Assembly: GCA_009192285.1 (NCBI GenBank)
Contig: CM018603.1
Span: 2,596,588 to 2,660,587 of the forward strand
From: Morchella semilibera
Taxonomy: Eukaryota > Ascomycota > Pezizomycetes > Pezizales > Morchellaceae
DNA length: 64,000 nucleotides
Reading direction: 5' to 3'
The notes under the pieces are model-generated. The model worked only from the letters and a program-made list of their open reading frames with translations, searched no databases and was not told where the DNA came from. How positions within the stretch are numbered: position 1 is the stretch's first letter; each line of letters opens with the position of its first letter. This document shows positions 1 to 16,541 of this stretch, piece after piece. Both the position numbers and the translations under genes were made by a program.

Positions 1-3000
1 GGACTCCACGTCTATCTTATGTAGAAGCTAATCGAACCACATATCCCCCATCAACCCAACCAATCTGCAATCCCTTTAACTACTACTTCTCCACATGATA
101 TCTTGAATCAGTCCGCACACCACATGCAGCAGACCTATGCACACTCACTCACTTACCTACTAGTAACGTCAAATATTAGGCCCCAAACAAGAGGGAGGGT
201 TTTGCACAGACCATACATACATACTGGGTTAGCTGCACTCAATTAGCGAGATTCCAGTATTCGGGTTCCTGGTTTGTGGTAAGGCATTGTTTAACGAAGC
301 AGTTCCTAGGACTCGCTACGTTGCTCGTGGTACTACAAAAGCGCTGAGCCCCCCTCGTACTGCCCCCGGAACACTATTTAGTCCGGAACCTACCGGAATA
401 TACAAATATTATATTTACATGTAGGTAAGCACCTCTCCGGCTCCATATGTATGCATACGATCATAGCGACCCAAGGTTGAGAAAGGCGTCTGGATAACTT
501 AACTTGGCTTCAGCCTGGGGGCGCTATCATAATGTAGGTACATAACTGGATCTTCTTGCGATCTTCCGGAGGGGAGCATATGCAGCAAAGAGAGGAAGGA
601 ACATGGGGGACAGGCTAACCAGCGGGTAAGGATACTGAGCTGGTGCATTACACCTGGCGTTCCGCTGGATTAATGCCTGTTTACGTTTCTGAAAGGTTCT
701 CTATCGTGCCAGCTGGGTAAATTAATATATGTATATATAATCACCAAATTGCAATATATCATGCATATTATCATTGATCTGAACTACAGGCATAGTGGGG
801 TAGTTTCAGTTCTCACTATATATGAGGGCGGTGTTATAGCAATCTAAACCCCTTCCTCCCCCTTTTTATTTCGTTTTGGTTTAGGAGTTGTTGTTACTAT
901 CACGGTTCACATATGTCTCCGTCAGTGTTGTAATAGTAATACAATCTAAAAGATCACCCTCCACCCCCCTTTTTTTGAACCCCCAAAGCTTCCCGGACAA
1001 ACCACGTATTGTGGATTATAGATTTTTTTTTTCCTTTTTCCCCCCCCCCTCATCTTTTTCTTTCTTTCTTCATTTGCACACCGATAGTCCCGCAGCACGT
1101 ATAGTGGCAAATATCAGCTCATATCAATCCTTTTTTGCCTGCTACTTCCAGCTCTTAACTCCGTGCGTAGATAATATATATTACTAGTACATGTCGCTGT
1201 ACTTACTCACAAATTGGACAAGGCTTGCAGCATCATTTTGTTAGAGTATGATACATGTATTTATACAGCCACTAGCCTACTAGACTTAGTAGAGAACCCT
1301 ACTAGCATGGTACGGACCGGTATGTCGGGTACTTGTATAAAGGGTGTAGGGGTAGTCTGTCGCACCAATAAAAGCTTTGCTCGAAACGGAGAACTCCATC
1401 TAGAAGTCTTTAGCTTATAAATGGCTAGATAATCCCGAGATTCCTCGGCACAGGCCGAGAAATTACTTAGTCGTCTATACCCACGCGTATCTGGTACTCT
1501 GTCCAGGCCCCATAATATATCTCTCTACATGTATATACTTCAATACTACATGTACCAGGGACCTCGTGATGTGTATCTCCCCCCCCCCCAATCCTCGAGG
1601 GTATGAGTGATGTTCCGCACGTTATTCTGTGCGCATATTGCGATTGGCAGACATCGATAGATTAAGTACATGTATGTAGGTACATACAACAGTCCGTACT
1701 TGCCAGCTATGAAATGGAATACGTCACTGGGGGATCAATATGGCCATGGGGTTCCGCCCAGAACCTACAGTTCAGTTTTTATAAGCCGTTATTAAATCTA
1801 ATTTAACTAGTTACGCAATCCCGAAAAAGAACAATCGAAGATGTGCGTAGGAAGACATTCGCGGCCGTAACTAAAATACGGGGCTTTTAGATCATTGCAT
1901 CTTACTCTCGAAAGGTTTATACTGCTGTTGGCAACACAAATCCCAAGCACTTGGAACAGTCAATAAGCAATAAGTATTAGGCAATGCAAGTTGCTTTCTC
2001 ACCAATCGATATGCATGATTGACGATAGCTTCCAGTAAAGGCTCGACCCCAAAACCTGCATAGTCCGGTACATTCCTGCCCCGAGTATGCACGGGATGGT
2101 GTACGGAAGTGCTTTTTTCTCCGATATGATATCGATACCGCCGATATACCGACTTCTCCAAGATCAAGGGCCAGTGTCCGTGCATCGATCGGTCTTTAGA
2201 CCCGAAAACACGCCGCTGGTCGGCATTTTGGCCGTTGAACTAGAGTTTCTATTTTTGATTTTAAGATGTCTTGAATTTAAAGATGTTATTAAGCAGGCAC
2301 CATGAGCGAACTAAGATCACCCTCTCTCTAAAGTCAAGCGCCAAGATATGATAGACTCTTGGGTGATGGTCGCGATAATATGTAGTTATTATTGGTGGGA
2401 GATATTTAATATACTCTAGTACATTTAGATAGAGTGAATTCGTACATACATGTGCATCCCTAAAAGGAACCATAATTATCCCACACGGCCAGGTAATGAA
2501 TCGGAGCGGTATTCGTCTTAAAAAGTACGCTGCCACGTGAATATTGCCCAAATCGCCGTCATACGTATTCAAAGTGCTGAAAGGCGTTTGTTATTGCGTA
2601 CTTTATAAGCCAGGAACATACCTATATTATGTCGTGCCTGGGTTGCGGATGTGGATGTGGGGTATGTAGGGGCAGTATACCTAGTACAGGAGTATCTTCA
2701 TCGAGCTGGCCTTGTCTAGAACAGGGAATTTTCTGGATAGGAAACTTCCCTGGACCCTGCCTTTCCTTTGTTTTTCCTATCAGAACGTTGGACCACACCT
2801 ATCGAGGTAGGTACTTGTACAAGGTTTGTGACTTAGATCTTTAGTCACTTTTTTTTTTATGCCGCGGGCTCCGGAAGGCCTTTCCTTTCCGTCTCTGGAG
2901 AATGTCTCGGAGATTTGGGAGTTTCCTCATGATAAAAGCCATGCGCCTCGGCATCCAATTGACATCAAAGAAACCGAGAACGTATGATACATGTAGGCCG

Positions 3001-5250
3001 GTATCCCATATTCATATTTGTTGTGCCTCAGTGTAGATTGTGACACGGATAAGAGAATAGGGAATGATTCACTCACTACTAGCAGTGGAGTAGACGATTA
3101 ATTGTAGTTGGTCCATGCTGTCGGCACTATGATGTGTTCCGAAGGAGAGGACGCCCAAAATGATACTAGAATTCGGCCCAGGGTTCTACACATTTTATTT
3201 ATTTTTCACACCTGTGCTTAAAGTCAGCCTATTCTGCTCTGGGCATCAGTAGGTACATGTACTCTGCTGCATGCACATAGAGTACATACATGTACATACT
3301 CTAGCTGCTCTACATACATGGGTGATCACTCTTTGATCTACACCCGCCGTCTGCCTTTTAGCTTCAGCTGTATCATGTATGTAGAAGTACATATGTTTTA
3401 GAACCCATACATACCACTTCTCTACTCCATGATTAAAATGTGGCTTTTCCAGGTGCGTTTGCTTGCTCTGAAGGTGCTTTTATAGGTAGTTGGCAATAGA
3501 AAGCTTCCAGACGCACAACACACCTGGTGATGCCAAGAAATGGAAAGGTTGAGCAAGGACAAATGTAGGGTATAAACCCCAGAAGGCAGTTTTTTTCTCC
3601 GCTGCAATACGCAGCTCCGTGGACCAAGATCAATCAACTATCGCCCTTAGTAGTGACACTCACCGCCCGAGCGGTGAGGCGCGGAGCCAGAGAAAGAGAG
3701 TAATGTTGCACAGCAAATACAGAAGAGTCAGCTCGCAGGACTACTTCAGCAGTATTAGGCAACAAAATCCATGTTCCAATTGTCCCCATCACAATCGGTG
3801 ACGCCCAACGCTGACGGTCAGTGCGCCAGATAATGAGAAGAGAGAGAAAAAAGTAAAAATAAATTTCCGAAAGAGTCTTGAAGTTGCGACATGGTTGACA
3901 TGGTTAATGGCTAGTTGAGAACTATTAGTTATCCCACCAAATCGGGCTCGGAATCTAGCTCTGATAGATCGTTCGCAATGTATAATCTGATAGAGGCTCT
4001 ATAATAGGACATATAGTACCTGAATGCTAAGCTGTGGACATGTGAGCCAGCTACTGCTGCCATGGTATTTTCTCACGACCATGGTTGCGTATGATGCATA
4101 TATGTTTGGGGGTAGGTTTGGGTTAAGAATTCCATCTTGCGGAAGGTTGCGTATCTGCACACGATCCGCTGTCAACCTCGTGGCGACTGAAAGTCGCAGG
4201 AATAATAATTGCGCCGCTCGCCGGTCTATTTGATTCGATTCCCCTCTGATCGTCACACTGTGTTTCCTTGCTCGCTGCTGTTCTTTTATTCCCAGTCTAA
4301 AAGGATAACACTAACTTGAATAGTGGTTTCGTTTTTTTTTTTCTTTTGGGAGAAGGGGGGGGGGGGCTACTGCAAGTCCGGGTAGATTGCGAACTGCCCT
4401 GGTTTGTCTCTCTGTCCAGGTAAAGTAGGTAGTGCTCTCTCTACCTAGGTATTCTACAGTACTTTACGAAGCATCCTATTTCTACGGAGACGGACCGCAA
4501 GTAAACCATAAAGCAGGTATGTAGGCGCAGGTATGCAAAGTGTATGTGTGTTGTGTTCAACTTTGGCCCTGTAGAAATCAGACGCACGAGCTGTCATCTT
4601 GATTGGTTTTTCTTGCTTTCTTTACTCTCGTCTCCTCTTTCCCACAGCTACGCATATTGGAGCATACTTTACGTACCTTGTAAGCAGCACCCACCCTCTT
4701 GGGTTCTCCCCTGGGTTTACATAAAATTAGTTCGACCAACCCGCCAGGGCTGTCACCTCGGTATCCCCTGCCTACTCAATGCATGCTTTTGTAGCCCTTT
4801 TCGAGCCAAACCCCCTTCCGCGCCTGTGTTTTCGTCCCGCTACCACATGGTTTCTTTTTTGCCCTTACCCCCGCAGACATGCAGAAGAGAAGGCGCACGG
4901 GGTTCAACATCTCAAGCTCTAGATGCGGCCCCTAGAGTGATGATCTAAAAGCTCAATTCGCACGATTTAGTCTCACAGTAAATTGTGCAGCAGTGGTGTA
5001 TGTACATACATAAGAATTGCGCATTTCTAAGGCCCGAGTCTTTTGTTTTTGGGCAGGAGGCAGTTGTTGATTGACCACGCAACAGGCGTTTTTCTGTGGG
5101 GGAAATGCTTATTTTCATTTTCCATACTTTATAGCTCCCTGTTATACTCGTGAGCTTTTTCCATTTGACCAGTCAAGTCATTGCCCTGCTTCCATTGGGT
5201 TCCGCGGGGATTCAGTTGATCCATTTATTCCTTGAGGTTCAGTGATATCG
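1..5250. other. Intergenic region without a recognisable gene
   Basis: I see no open frame with family resemblance or plausible exon-intron structure on either strand. Short open frames here (for example 888-1187 and 4544-4948) have low-complexity composition. The stretch is rich in the octamer TACATGTA (for example 416-423, 1252-1259, 1526-1533, 1547-1554, 1667-1674, 2988-2995, 3254-3261, 3287-3294). A G-run lies near 4357 and TTTA repeats near 5431-5448. The pyrimidine-rich and C-rich part after about 5250 probably belongs to the promoter and leader of the downstream regulator gene. Confidence 0.6.
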
Positions 5251-5891
5251 GACGAGCACCTTACAACGTACCCTTTTTCGTCACCCTTCCCTCACAGCCG
5301 GTGCCGGTATTAGACTCTACCTAGAGTCTAACTCGTCCAAGAGACAGTAGAGGGAGGAAAAAGGAATAGAAAGACAGAAGGGCCGCGGGGGAAGTCCAAG
5401 AGACCGGGGGTTGAGGAGCACTAGCTTTTTTATTTATTTATTTATTTGTCGAACAACCTTTAGCAGGGGGCTACCTTGTCACTCCAGAACGAAGGCGGAT
5501 TCGGCCACAATTCAGTAGTGACAGGGAGCCGGTAGTGTCTTCGCCCGTACTCTACTGCACATTAGTTTGAGCGGCCGTTCAGTCCTGTAGCTCCTCCGCC
5601 GCCCCCCACCCCCTACCTACCCCATCCCACCCCTCCCCCCACCGCTTCTTAACCCACCACCTCCCTCGCTCTCTGTTGGTTCTGTGAGGAGAATTACAGG
5701 ACGGGCAAGGAAGCAGAAGAAGAAGAAGAAGAAGTAGAAGAGGGCAGATAGAAGCAGAAGAGGAAGAGGAAGAAAGCAGGGCACAGACAGATAAAAAGAC
5801 AGCAACTGAAGGAAGTCTTGACTCGACCCCAGGAAGACTATCAAAGAGTTTCTGTTCAGTTCAGATACTCCTTGCACGCTCGCACTTGGAC

Positions 5892-8334
5892 ATGACGGGA
5901 TTGTATCGATCGTCGAATACGACGCCGGACGTGAACCGCCTACTACCAACGTCATCGACACAACCAAACATTCCTAACGGAAACTACGTTCCACGCTTCG
6001 ACCAACAACCACCTTTAACAAATTTTTTCGTCGTCCCAGAAGCTGGAGGCAACATGACATCCAATTCGAAGCCATCTCGTGTGAGGAGAAAGAGTGCCCC
6101 AGGATCTGAGACCGTAAAGCACCGCCGGACTAGATCAGGCTGCTTCACTTGTCGTACTCGTCGTGTTAAGGTGATAAAAAACTCCAGGCTGGCCCAATTT
6201 CCGTTTAATAAGCAGGCCATTGACTATATTCCTCAACTCTAGTGCGATGAGACCCACCCTATCTGTGAACGTAAGGATTCCGAACCACAATAATATTGAT
6301 TCAAATTTACGAGGTTGGTTGCTGATAATTGAGATTGGCTCTAGGTTGCCAAAAGGGTGGAAGGGAATGCACCTACCCTGAGGTAGTTGCATCAAAGCTT
6401 TCGGGAGGTCAGAGAGGCAAACGCGAAAAGCCCTCGACATCAAGAGAAGGTAGCTCATCACTAGAGGAGCTCGAGGAGGAGGATGAATATGAGGATTATC
6501 AAGAAGAGGAGCATAAACCTCCAGTATCAGAGCGGCCGAGACTAAAGAGCTCAGCTAGTCACGGCTATTTAAGAGGGTCCCAACCACGGCGAGACTCGTG
6601 GCCTGCTTCAGAGGGTAGGCGGCCTCATATTAGAGGCCGAAAAACTGGCTCATCAATAGATCCAAGTCCGTCTCCAAAGGACCAGTACTATCCCGATTCT
6701 TCTGAGCCCGCCTCCCCTGCAGAATCCTCTCTTCACCGAACAGCTTCTCACATGAGCCTTATCAATTCAGCGGAATGGGCGCATCTCCCCCATGACGTGG
6801 CCTTCTACCTTAATTACCATAGAAAAATGCTCAGCTGTCATCACTATCTATTAAAGTCAGATGGTGATTTTTTCTTCAAAACAACTTTGCTTGGATATGC
6901 GATAAACAATGAAGCACTTTTATATGCAGTTGCAGCATTCTCATCATTCCATTACAGTGTACACCACAAGACTGGAGTATTTCAAACCTTTTTGGAGTAC
7001 TACAACAGGTCTGTCGGGTTGCTCCGAGTCTCTCTGGACCAGGAACATACTATATCTACTCTAATAACCATTTTGCAGCTTGCAAGCTTCGAGGTAATCT
7101 TTCGTTGCTAAAGACCTATGTATGTTTGCTGAAATATATCCAGGAATACCTTGGTGACTGGATGAGTCTTATGGAACACCGTAATGCAGCCTCACAGATT
7201 CTTACCAGTCTTTGGACACCTCAAAGCATGTCTGAAACGTCACAGATGCGAATGGTTTACAATTGGTTCTCCCATTTCGATGTTTTAGTGGCTATGATGG
7301 CTGGACACCAAACAACAGTAGGAAGTGAATGGTCTGATGAGAACCGTAAAGCAGTCCGTCGAGCTGCTGAGGCAAGCCCCGATATTCTGGGCCTGAAAGT
7401 CGATAATGCGTCTTGCGAATTCCGAGACCTAGCCATGGAGATATCGATATTGACTGCAAGGCGATCCCAGCACCAAATGACTATTGAAGAGTTTTTAAGA
7501 GAGTCTCAAAGGTTATTGCAGGCTTGTTCCGATTGGTGGAATGGACTGGATCCAGTCTTATTGGATGGAGCAGAGGAGGTTGCTAGTTTAACTGGAGGGA
7601 ATCCCGAAGATGCCTGTCCCTTCAAGCCAGCAAAAGTATATAAAGGTGCACGCTGGGCAGTCAATTTCTTACAGTGCGACTACTACGGCCTGATTATCAT
7701 GCTAAAGCATCAGATCACGCTCACTAGTGGACTGTCCCCAGAGAAGGACTTGTCAGAGTTGGCAATGAAGATATGTAATTTACTAGCGGGAATTGAGGCA
7801 TATCCCGATTCACCTTCTGGAGCATTGTTGGCAGCACAGGCTCCACTAGGGCTCGCGGCACTCTGGATACCCAACAACAAAAGGTATCGCCGATGGATTC
7901 AGAAGCAGTTGGCGAAAATTGAACAGATGGGGTGAGTAAATATACATGTTTTCTTCTTATTATAAGCTGCTAACAAAACTCTGTTCAGTTTTGTATACCC
8001 ATTAGCATTCCGCTCCCGGATGTCTGAACTCTGGAATGATCCACAGTTAAAACACACATGGATATCGAATAATACTGAGACAGCTATTGGTATGTCTATA
8101 CGCCAATTAGTCGACATGCGGGATGCAGAGTTCCCCAAAGACGCTGCTCGGCATGACCTTAAAGAGATGCGAGCTCTCATGAAGGAGATGAGACTGGATT
8201 CGAAAGGGTCCGGTTCATTGCCAACGCCAACCTCAGAAGCTTCACCACAAGACCAGCGACTTATAGCCTATGAAGATCCAGACCAATATTTCCCAGTGAT
8301 GCAAGAGGGGTCCGAGAATGATAGGCTTTTATAA
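5892..8334 (+). CDS. Zn(II)2Cys6 fungal transcription factor
   Basis: Predicted nuclear DNA-binding regulator of about 729 residues. Five exons fit by GT-AG junctions and frame: 5892-6170, 6243-6270, 6345-7093, 7144-7931 and 7989-8334; the summed length is divisible by three. The N-terminal zinc cluster reads CFTCRTRRVKCDETHPIC, then ERC and GGRECTYPE, so all six cysteines are present (about residues 84-112). It is spread over exons 1-3; the 28-base second exon supplies cysteines three and four. An acidic, Ser/Arg-rich linker follows (about residues 115-240). The rest is an alpha-helical region of the kind called the fungal-specific transcription factor domain. The ATG at 5892 is the first in frame after a long pyrimidine-rich leader. 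The family is certain; the regulated genes cannot be told from sequence, and it does not border a metabolic cluster. Confidence 0.92.
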
Positions 8335-11300
8335 TCATCTCCAAAGTGCACCTGGATGTAAATGAAACTAAAGACATCGCTTTGATTTTGCTTCTGACAA
8401 TTTCCCATATTTCCCGTTTTCTTGCTCCATCTCCTATGATTGAATCTACAGGATTGAATCTGGGCAGGATTAACCTCCTTTCACTCTTAGTTTTACAAAT
8501 ATTTCCGCTCCCATATCTTTTATATTATACTTCATTTCTCTTGTTTTCCTGTATTGTTTCTCTTCATGTTCTAAACTTTGCCTCCGGGTTCTGCCCTCCC
8601 CCCCCTGAGTCAACCTATTTTTAATACCGAGAGGTGAAAACGCGATTCTTTTTCGAGCGCGGGTGAGAGCAGGGTGGCAGTCGATATAGTGAGTCTAGTT
8701 AGTGGTTTCAGTTGTATCCAGGTTCGATATTTTCTTTTTGGTCTTGGCGGTTTTTTTCTACCTCACTTTTTTCTTTACATTTCTTGGCGAATTCCTCCAA
8801 GCTTGGAGACCATCGATGGGTTGGGATATAGGGAGGCGTAAGATATAATTGTTCCGTTTTCTTTTTGTTTTCGGATTTTATCTGTCATTTTTTTGCTGTT
8901 TATCACTGTCCTTTTTAAGCTTTTTTCCGGCTGGCCTTGAATCTTTTTTCGGAGTATGAGTATTGTAGGTATGTCGCAATTAAAAATACAGTCTGCGACA
9001 AGGTTGCTACCCACAAAAGGATTACCCTCTCCAATCCCCTGACACTCTTCCCACCTCTTCCTCCACATTTAGGACAACTAATATTCTTATACCTTCTCGT
9101 GTTGTATGTATTCCCTAGGCTGTTAAGACTCGTAGAAAGGACTTCCTATTCGAGGCGTGGCATAGTCACTAAGCCCGTTGCTTTTGTAGTTGTTCATCAT
9201 AGTTTGTCAAGAATAGCCCAGGGGATAGTAAACAGTTATTGAGAATTTACCAAATTAATATCAGGGCGGTATAATTATTCCGGCAAATGTGCTTAGTATG
9301 CCAGGTCGTTACACATAGCCCATTCCATGGCCTGGGGGCTACATAACTTAGAAATCGTGATACTACATGTAGCTAGTAGTAGTATCGATTTCGCATACGG
9401 TACAACGTATATACTGGTAGGATATTAAGGCCCATGGATACCATTGTAGCAATTGAGGATCGGAGTCTTTTTTTTTTTTTTCACTTGGTTCCCAGGAAAA
9501 ACAATGGCCGGTACATACTGGATGACCTCCCATGGAAATTGAGATTCCATCGACCTGCGGGGGGGGGGGGGGGGGGTTCGGTTTAGATTTAGAAACCTGG
9601 AAACTAGTAATATGATTGTTTGTGAGCCTTTGCTAGAAAATCTAGGTTCTAAATTTTCTACGGGAAGTCATCCACTCTACGCCTATTAATAAATTACGTA
9701 TCGCATTTTTTCTCATTCCTAGAGAAGCACGCGCGTGAGACAGGGCAGTAGAAGGAAACTCAAATCGATAGACTGCCCAAAGACCCTGCAGCGATTTCAA
9801 TTGCATGTGCGGAGCACATAAACCCATCCTCTTGTTCTACTTACGTGTAGTTGCACGGACTACCTCTTTATTACATACCACTCTTGGTCAAGTGTGTACG
9901 ACCGACGTCACGTTGCGCAACCCCTCTTGGTAGGTGTCAAACATCGGGGCTAGTTGGAGGATGATACCTACATGTAAGTCTGGTTTATTTTCTTTGCTTT
10001 TTTTATTGGTGGCGAGTCCAAAAAATCTACATAAGGTAGGCCTCACCCCCAATTGAGACAGTCAAGGGTTGACGAGTGATCATTTATGATCATAGGGGGG
10101 ACTGATCCACGTATCTTAGCGAATGTGCTAGTGAAATGGAGATTGGTTCGAAACACATTGTGAGTATTGGTTTCAAAAGGATCCAGGATTGGCAGGGCCT
10201 AGGGGTACATGCTTAGCTAGTAGTCGCATACATGTATCGTGCAACGGTTTGAAAATTAACATTATTGAGTCTAGATTCGGGGAGTTTGCGCTACTCGTCT
10301 TGAAGGATGCAGGTAAATACGTAAAATCTGGATGGCTGATGGACTCTGTTAATATTTATTTGAGTGCTGGATTCTATCCACATCTACATACACATACATG
10401 TATTGACCAAGAGAAAAACAAACCTGAACCATAATAATCCGCTCACCCAAACCTACCTACCCGAGAGCCGCGATTCACCACTTCACACCCGAACAAAAGC
10501 GGTTCCATTAATTCCTCTACCAGATGCTCAGCTTTACCTCCCCGCCCCCCTTTTTTCCCCCTCCCGGAAGACACATAGATTTCCACCGCTCTACATGGGA
10601 AAAGCAGTATCTCTGAGAAGAATGCCTCAGTGGCCCCCACTCACGGGGGCATGGGCGTGATTTGAGGCTAGGGCTGCGGGGAAGAAGAGATTCTGGAGTT
10701 TGTAGAGCGAGACCTAATTATTGGGTTAGATGCCGTTCCTGGGGGGGGGGGGAACAGTGCTCCAACCCCTACCTGGCTATTCCCTTTACGGCGAGAAGAG
10801 TTTAATACTCAAGGGAATTCCGGAGGTGGTGGAATGGAGCAGCTAATTCGATATATATGTTGGTGAAACTGGGGCGTACATGATTGTAGGGTTTACTACT
10901 GGTAGACTAGGTTTAGGTTTGCAAGCATACATGTAAGCTTATGATTCAGAAGCCACGGACCCTAGTTTATTGATCACGCGAAGCTAGCATATGATTGGTA
11001 TTTGGTCCAAGGAAAGATTCGCACAATAAATATATTTGATAGACAAAAAATAAAGGGTTAATTTCGCGTGTCAACATCTCGGGGCATCCTCCCACGATCT
11101 CATCCAATCCGAGATATACATATATCTCTGGCATGGCTATCCCGGGTCCCCATTACATACATAGACAATGACGTCTCCCTATTTACTATTCTCTAGAAAG
11201 GGTAACGTTTATACTTGAGGAAGGCACAATTTTTCCACTGGGTGCTCGAGTGGGTAGGAAACTAGAAAAGAGGACCGGGGCTAGACTACAATATGTGTGT

Positions 11301-11687
11301 TTGTGTCTGTCATCGTGGTTTGAGAAGAGGTTGTCAGTTGTCTGGGAATGTCAGGGTAGGTCAAACTTTATTTTATTTATTCTGTCTTTTTGGCCCAGGG
11401 AAGAGACATTTGTGGGAGCCCCAGGGTTATAAATTTAAGTAAGACTTAAGTGAAATGATATAGTAAATAATTAACTCCACGTTCGGCAGCGGTTTGGTTT
11501 TGTTGTTTTGGCGGAGAGAAGGTTGGAAAAAACAATCGGACATTTTTTTGAAAGCTTAAGTACGACTCCCAACCGTACGCATTGGAAAAGATGCTTTAAG
11601 AGCAGTGCGCCGCATGTAACATGCGTTCCCAACTACCGATTTGTAGTTTACCAGATAATGTATTCGCTAGGACTCCTGATGACAGTA
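8335..11687. other. Intergenic region without a recognisable gene
   Basis: No coding signal was recognised. The first 300 bases are T-rich and are probably the 3' untranslated region of the zinc-cluster gene. A run of 18 G lies at 9559-9576 and another G-run near 10741-10752. TACATGTA occurs at 9363, 9969, 10229, 10394 and 10928. Confidence 0.55.
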
Positions 11688-12086
11688 TGGTGGGCGACAC
11701 AATCAAGGTCGGTCTTGGCACATGTAAAAAATCTCGATCAGGTAAATCATCACCTATATGGGAAGTGAAACAAATGTTTTGAGCTAACAGATGGCAGATC
11801 ATGGCCCTTTTTATAACAAATCGAGTGCTTTATGGTGATTGACAGGGGTGTTTTTAGTGGATTTTGGGGTAAAAATTGACCTGCCTCCCTACTAAAATCA
11901 CCAAACTTCAAACTCTATCTCCTCAACCACAACACAAGATAATTTAAATTAAAGACCATACTATAATTCTGCCCTTGATCCCCTGTCATTCTATGGCCTC
12001 TAATTAAAAATATATTGTGTTGTGGTTGCGGAGATAGTTTTGGCATTCATGTACTTTTACCTGCCCCGATATCATGTCGCCCACCA
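11688..12086. mobile_element. TA-flanked inverted-repeat element (MITE, Tc1/mariner-like)
   Basis: A 399-base non-coding element with matching ends: TGGTGGGCGACA at 11688 and its exact reverse complement ending at 12086. Both ends are flanked by TA (11686-11687 and 12087-12088), the target-site duplication used by Tc1/mariner/pogo transposons. Inside, a second inverted repeat (around 11928-11950 and 12014-12037, built on ACCACAACACAA and TTGTGTTGTGGT) makes the element strongly self-complementary. It has no open frame, so it must have been mobilised in trans. Confidence 0.75.
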
Positions 12087-13513
12087 TAGTAAACTATGGT
12101 CGGCCGGCCGGTACATCAAATCAAGTAGAGATTGGGCTACTATTTATTCTACCAGTCATGTATATAAATGAGTCGTTTGATTCAATCATAGAGTACGCTT
12201 TTGTAAAGGGCACTCGGATTCATTTACAGCAGGGGCCTTTCCCAAGTGGTGCCTCTCTGGGGTGCCTTTCCTAATATGAAGGTGCTGATATTAATAATCA
12301 AGGTTCAGTTCCCCTGGTAGAGTTTAATTCTTTCAAACATAAGGATATGTTTTGGGGTTCGTTTCCCTATAGTAAAAGGTTCCTTTTTTTCACGGCTCTT
12401 TATCCCTCTAGAAAACACTTTAATGTGATTCATTTCACATAGAAATATAATAGGCGGGAATGATGCTTTTTTTTTATTCATTTGTATAGTTGGTAGAGAT
12501 CCTTCAGATTGGGGTGTTACTGTGCTAATGGCGCTCTTTACATTGCAAAAGAGGTCACGTAAATACAAAACAAGCCAAATAGTTCGTCCTGGTATTGCGG
12601 GGCGTCAAAAACCAGCAAGTACTACAACAACCAAATCTTGAAAACACCACCCTTGAGCCCGTATTAAAGCCCTAGACCATATAACTATAAAGGATCACAG
12701 AATTGAAATCCCTTGTCTTATTCTCTTATTTGTGTGGTGTAAGGCGATGTTGAAGCTGCATTCCTATACAAATTTTGGTTGCAACGAATTTCCGGTTATT
12801 TTTGACAACCAACAATACCCAGGCCTGCTCAATTTGCATCATGAGATATCACTCCCCATGGCCTGGGCCCTCGAGAAACTTTGGATAGGCTTCTCAGTAG
12901 ATTTCGAGCATCTCCTTCCAAGACTTGCTCCGCTTGTTTCTATCTTTTACAACCTATCCTCCATTTATCCACCTCACTGTATATATGCCTCGTCCCAAAC
13001 TCCTATATATATGTGTAGCTATCCTAACTAGCACCCTTTCTTGAAATTATCCGCAAGTTTACGTATTCATCAAATCTGTCCTTCTGATGTGTAACATCAA
13101 GTGTCGATCTTAGTCGACAGCAATATGAAATATCCGCCCAAGGCTAGCTTTGAGATTAAGCATCGTTATGTATCTATTCGCTATTGGATCTAGCTGCAGC
13201 CTATGAACTAGAGAAAAGCCCTGGGCGGTTTACCAAAAATATCTAGGGATGCGGCTTCGAAATTTCATGAAGATTTAAAGTAATTCGCTACATATATAAG
13301 GATAAAAGTGTGACCTACATTCAGAAACAAAAAAGATAATACACGTACTTCCACCAGGTCAAATTAACATGCGCACAAACAGACCTGCCCATGTGTCAGT
13401 CCAGGATGTGTTTTATAGTTGCCCAGACACCCACAAATCTCATAACCTCCCACAAAACAAATTGAAAGTGGAAGGCAAGATAATCAACATCGCTGCTTCT
13501 CTCTTTTTCCCCT
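12087..13513. other. Intergenic region (3' side of FOX2)
   Basis: No gene recognised. It contains one copy of a dispersed repeat (12672-12753, listed separately). The last few hundred bases are downstream of the FOX2 stop codon, which is read on the minus strand. Confidence 0.55.
12672..12753 (+). repeat. Dispersed repeat, copy 1
   Basis: This stretch matches 42067-42139 in the same orientation. Both contain TAGAC.ATATAACTATA, then ATCACAGAA.TGAAAT, and end in GTGGTGTAAGGCGATGTT. The copies differ by scattered substitutions and a short gap. No coding capacity; nature unknown, probably a transposon fragment. Confidence 0.6.

Positions 13514-16541
<3,028 letters not shown>

Noticed and set aside
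4544-4948. 134-codon plus-strand open frame
   Set aside because: No domain, atypical composition and no conserved motif.
9559-9576. Run of 18 G as a possible G-quadruplex regulator
   Set aside because: Plain homopolymer with no nearby gene start; similar C and G runs occur widely in these spacers.
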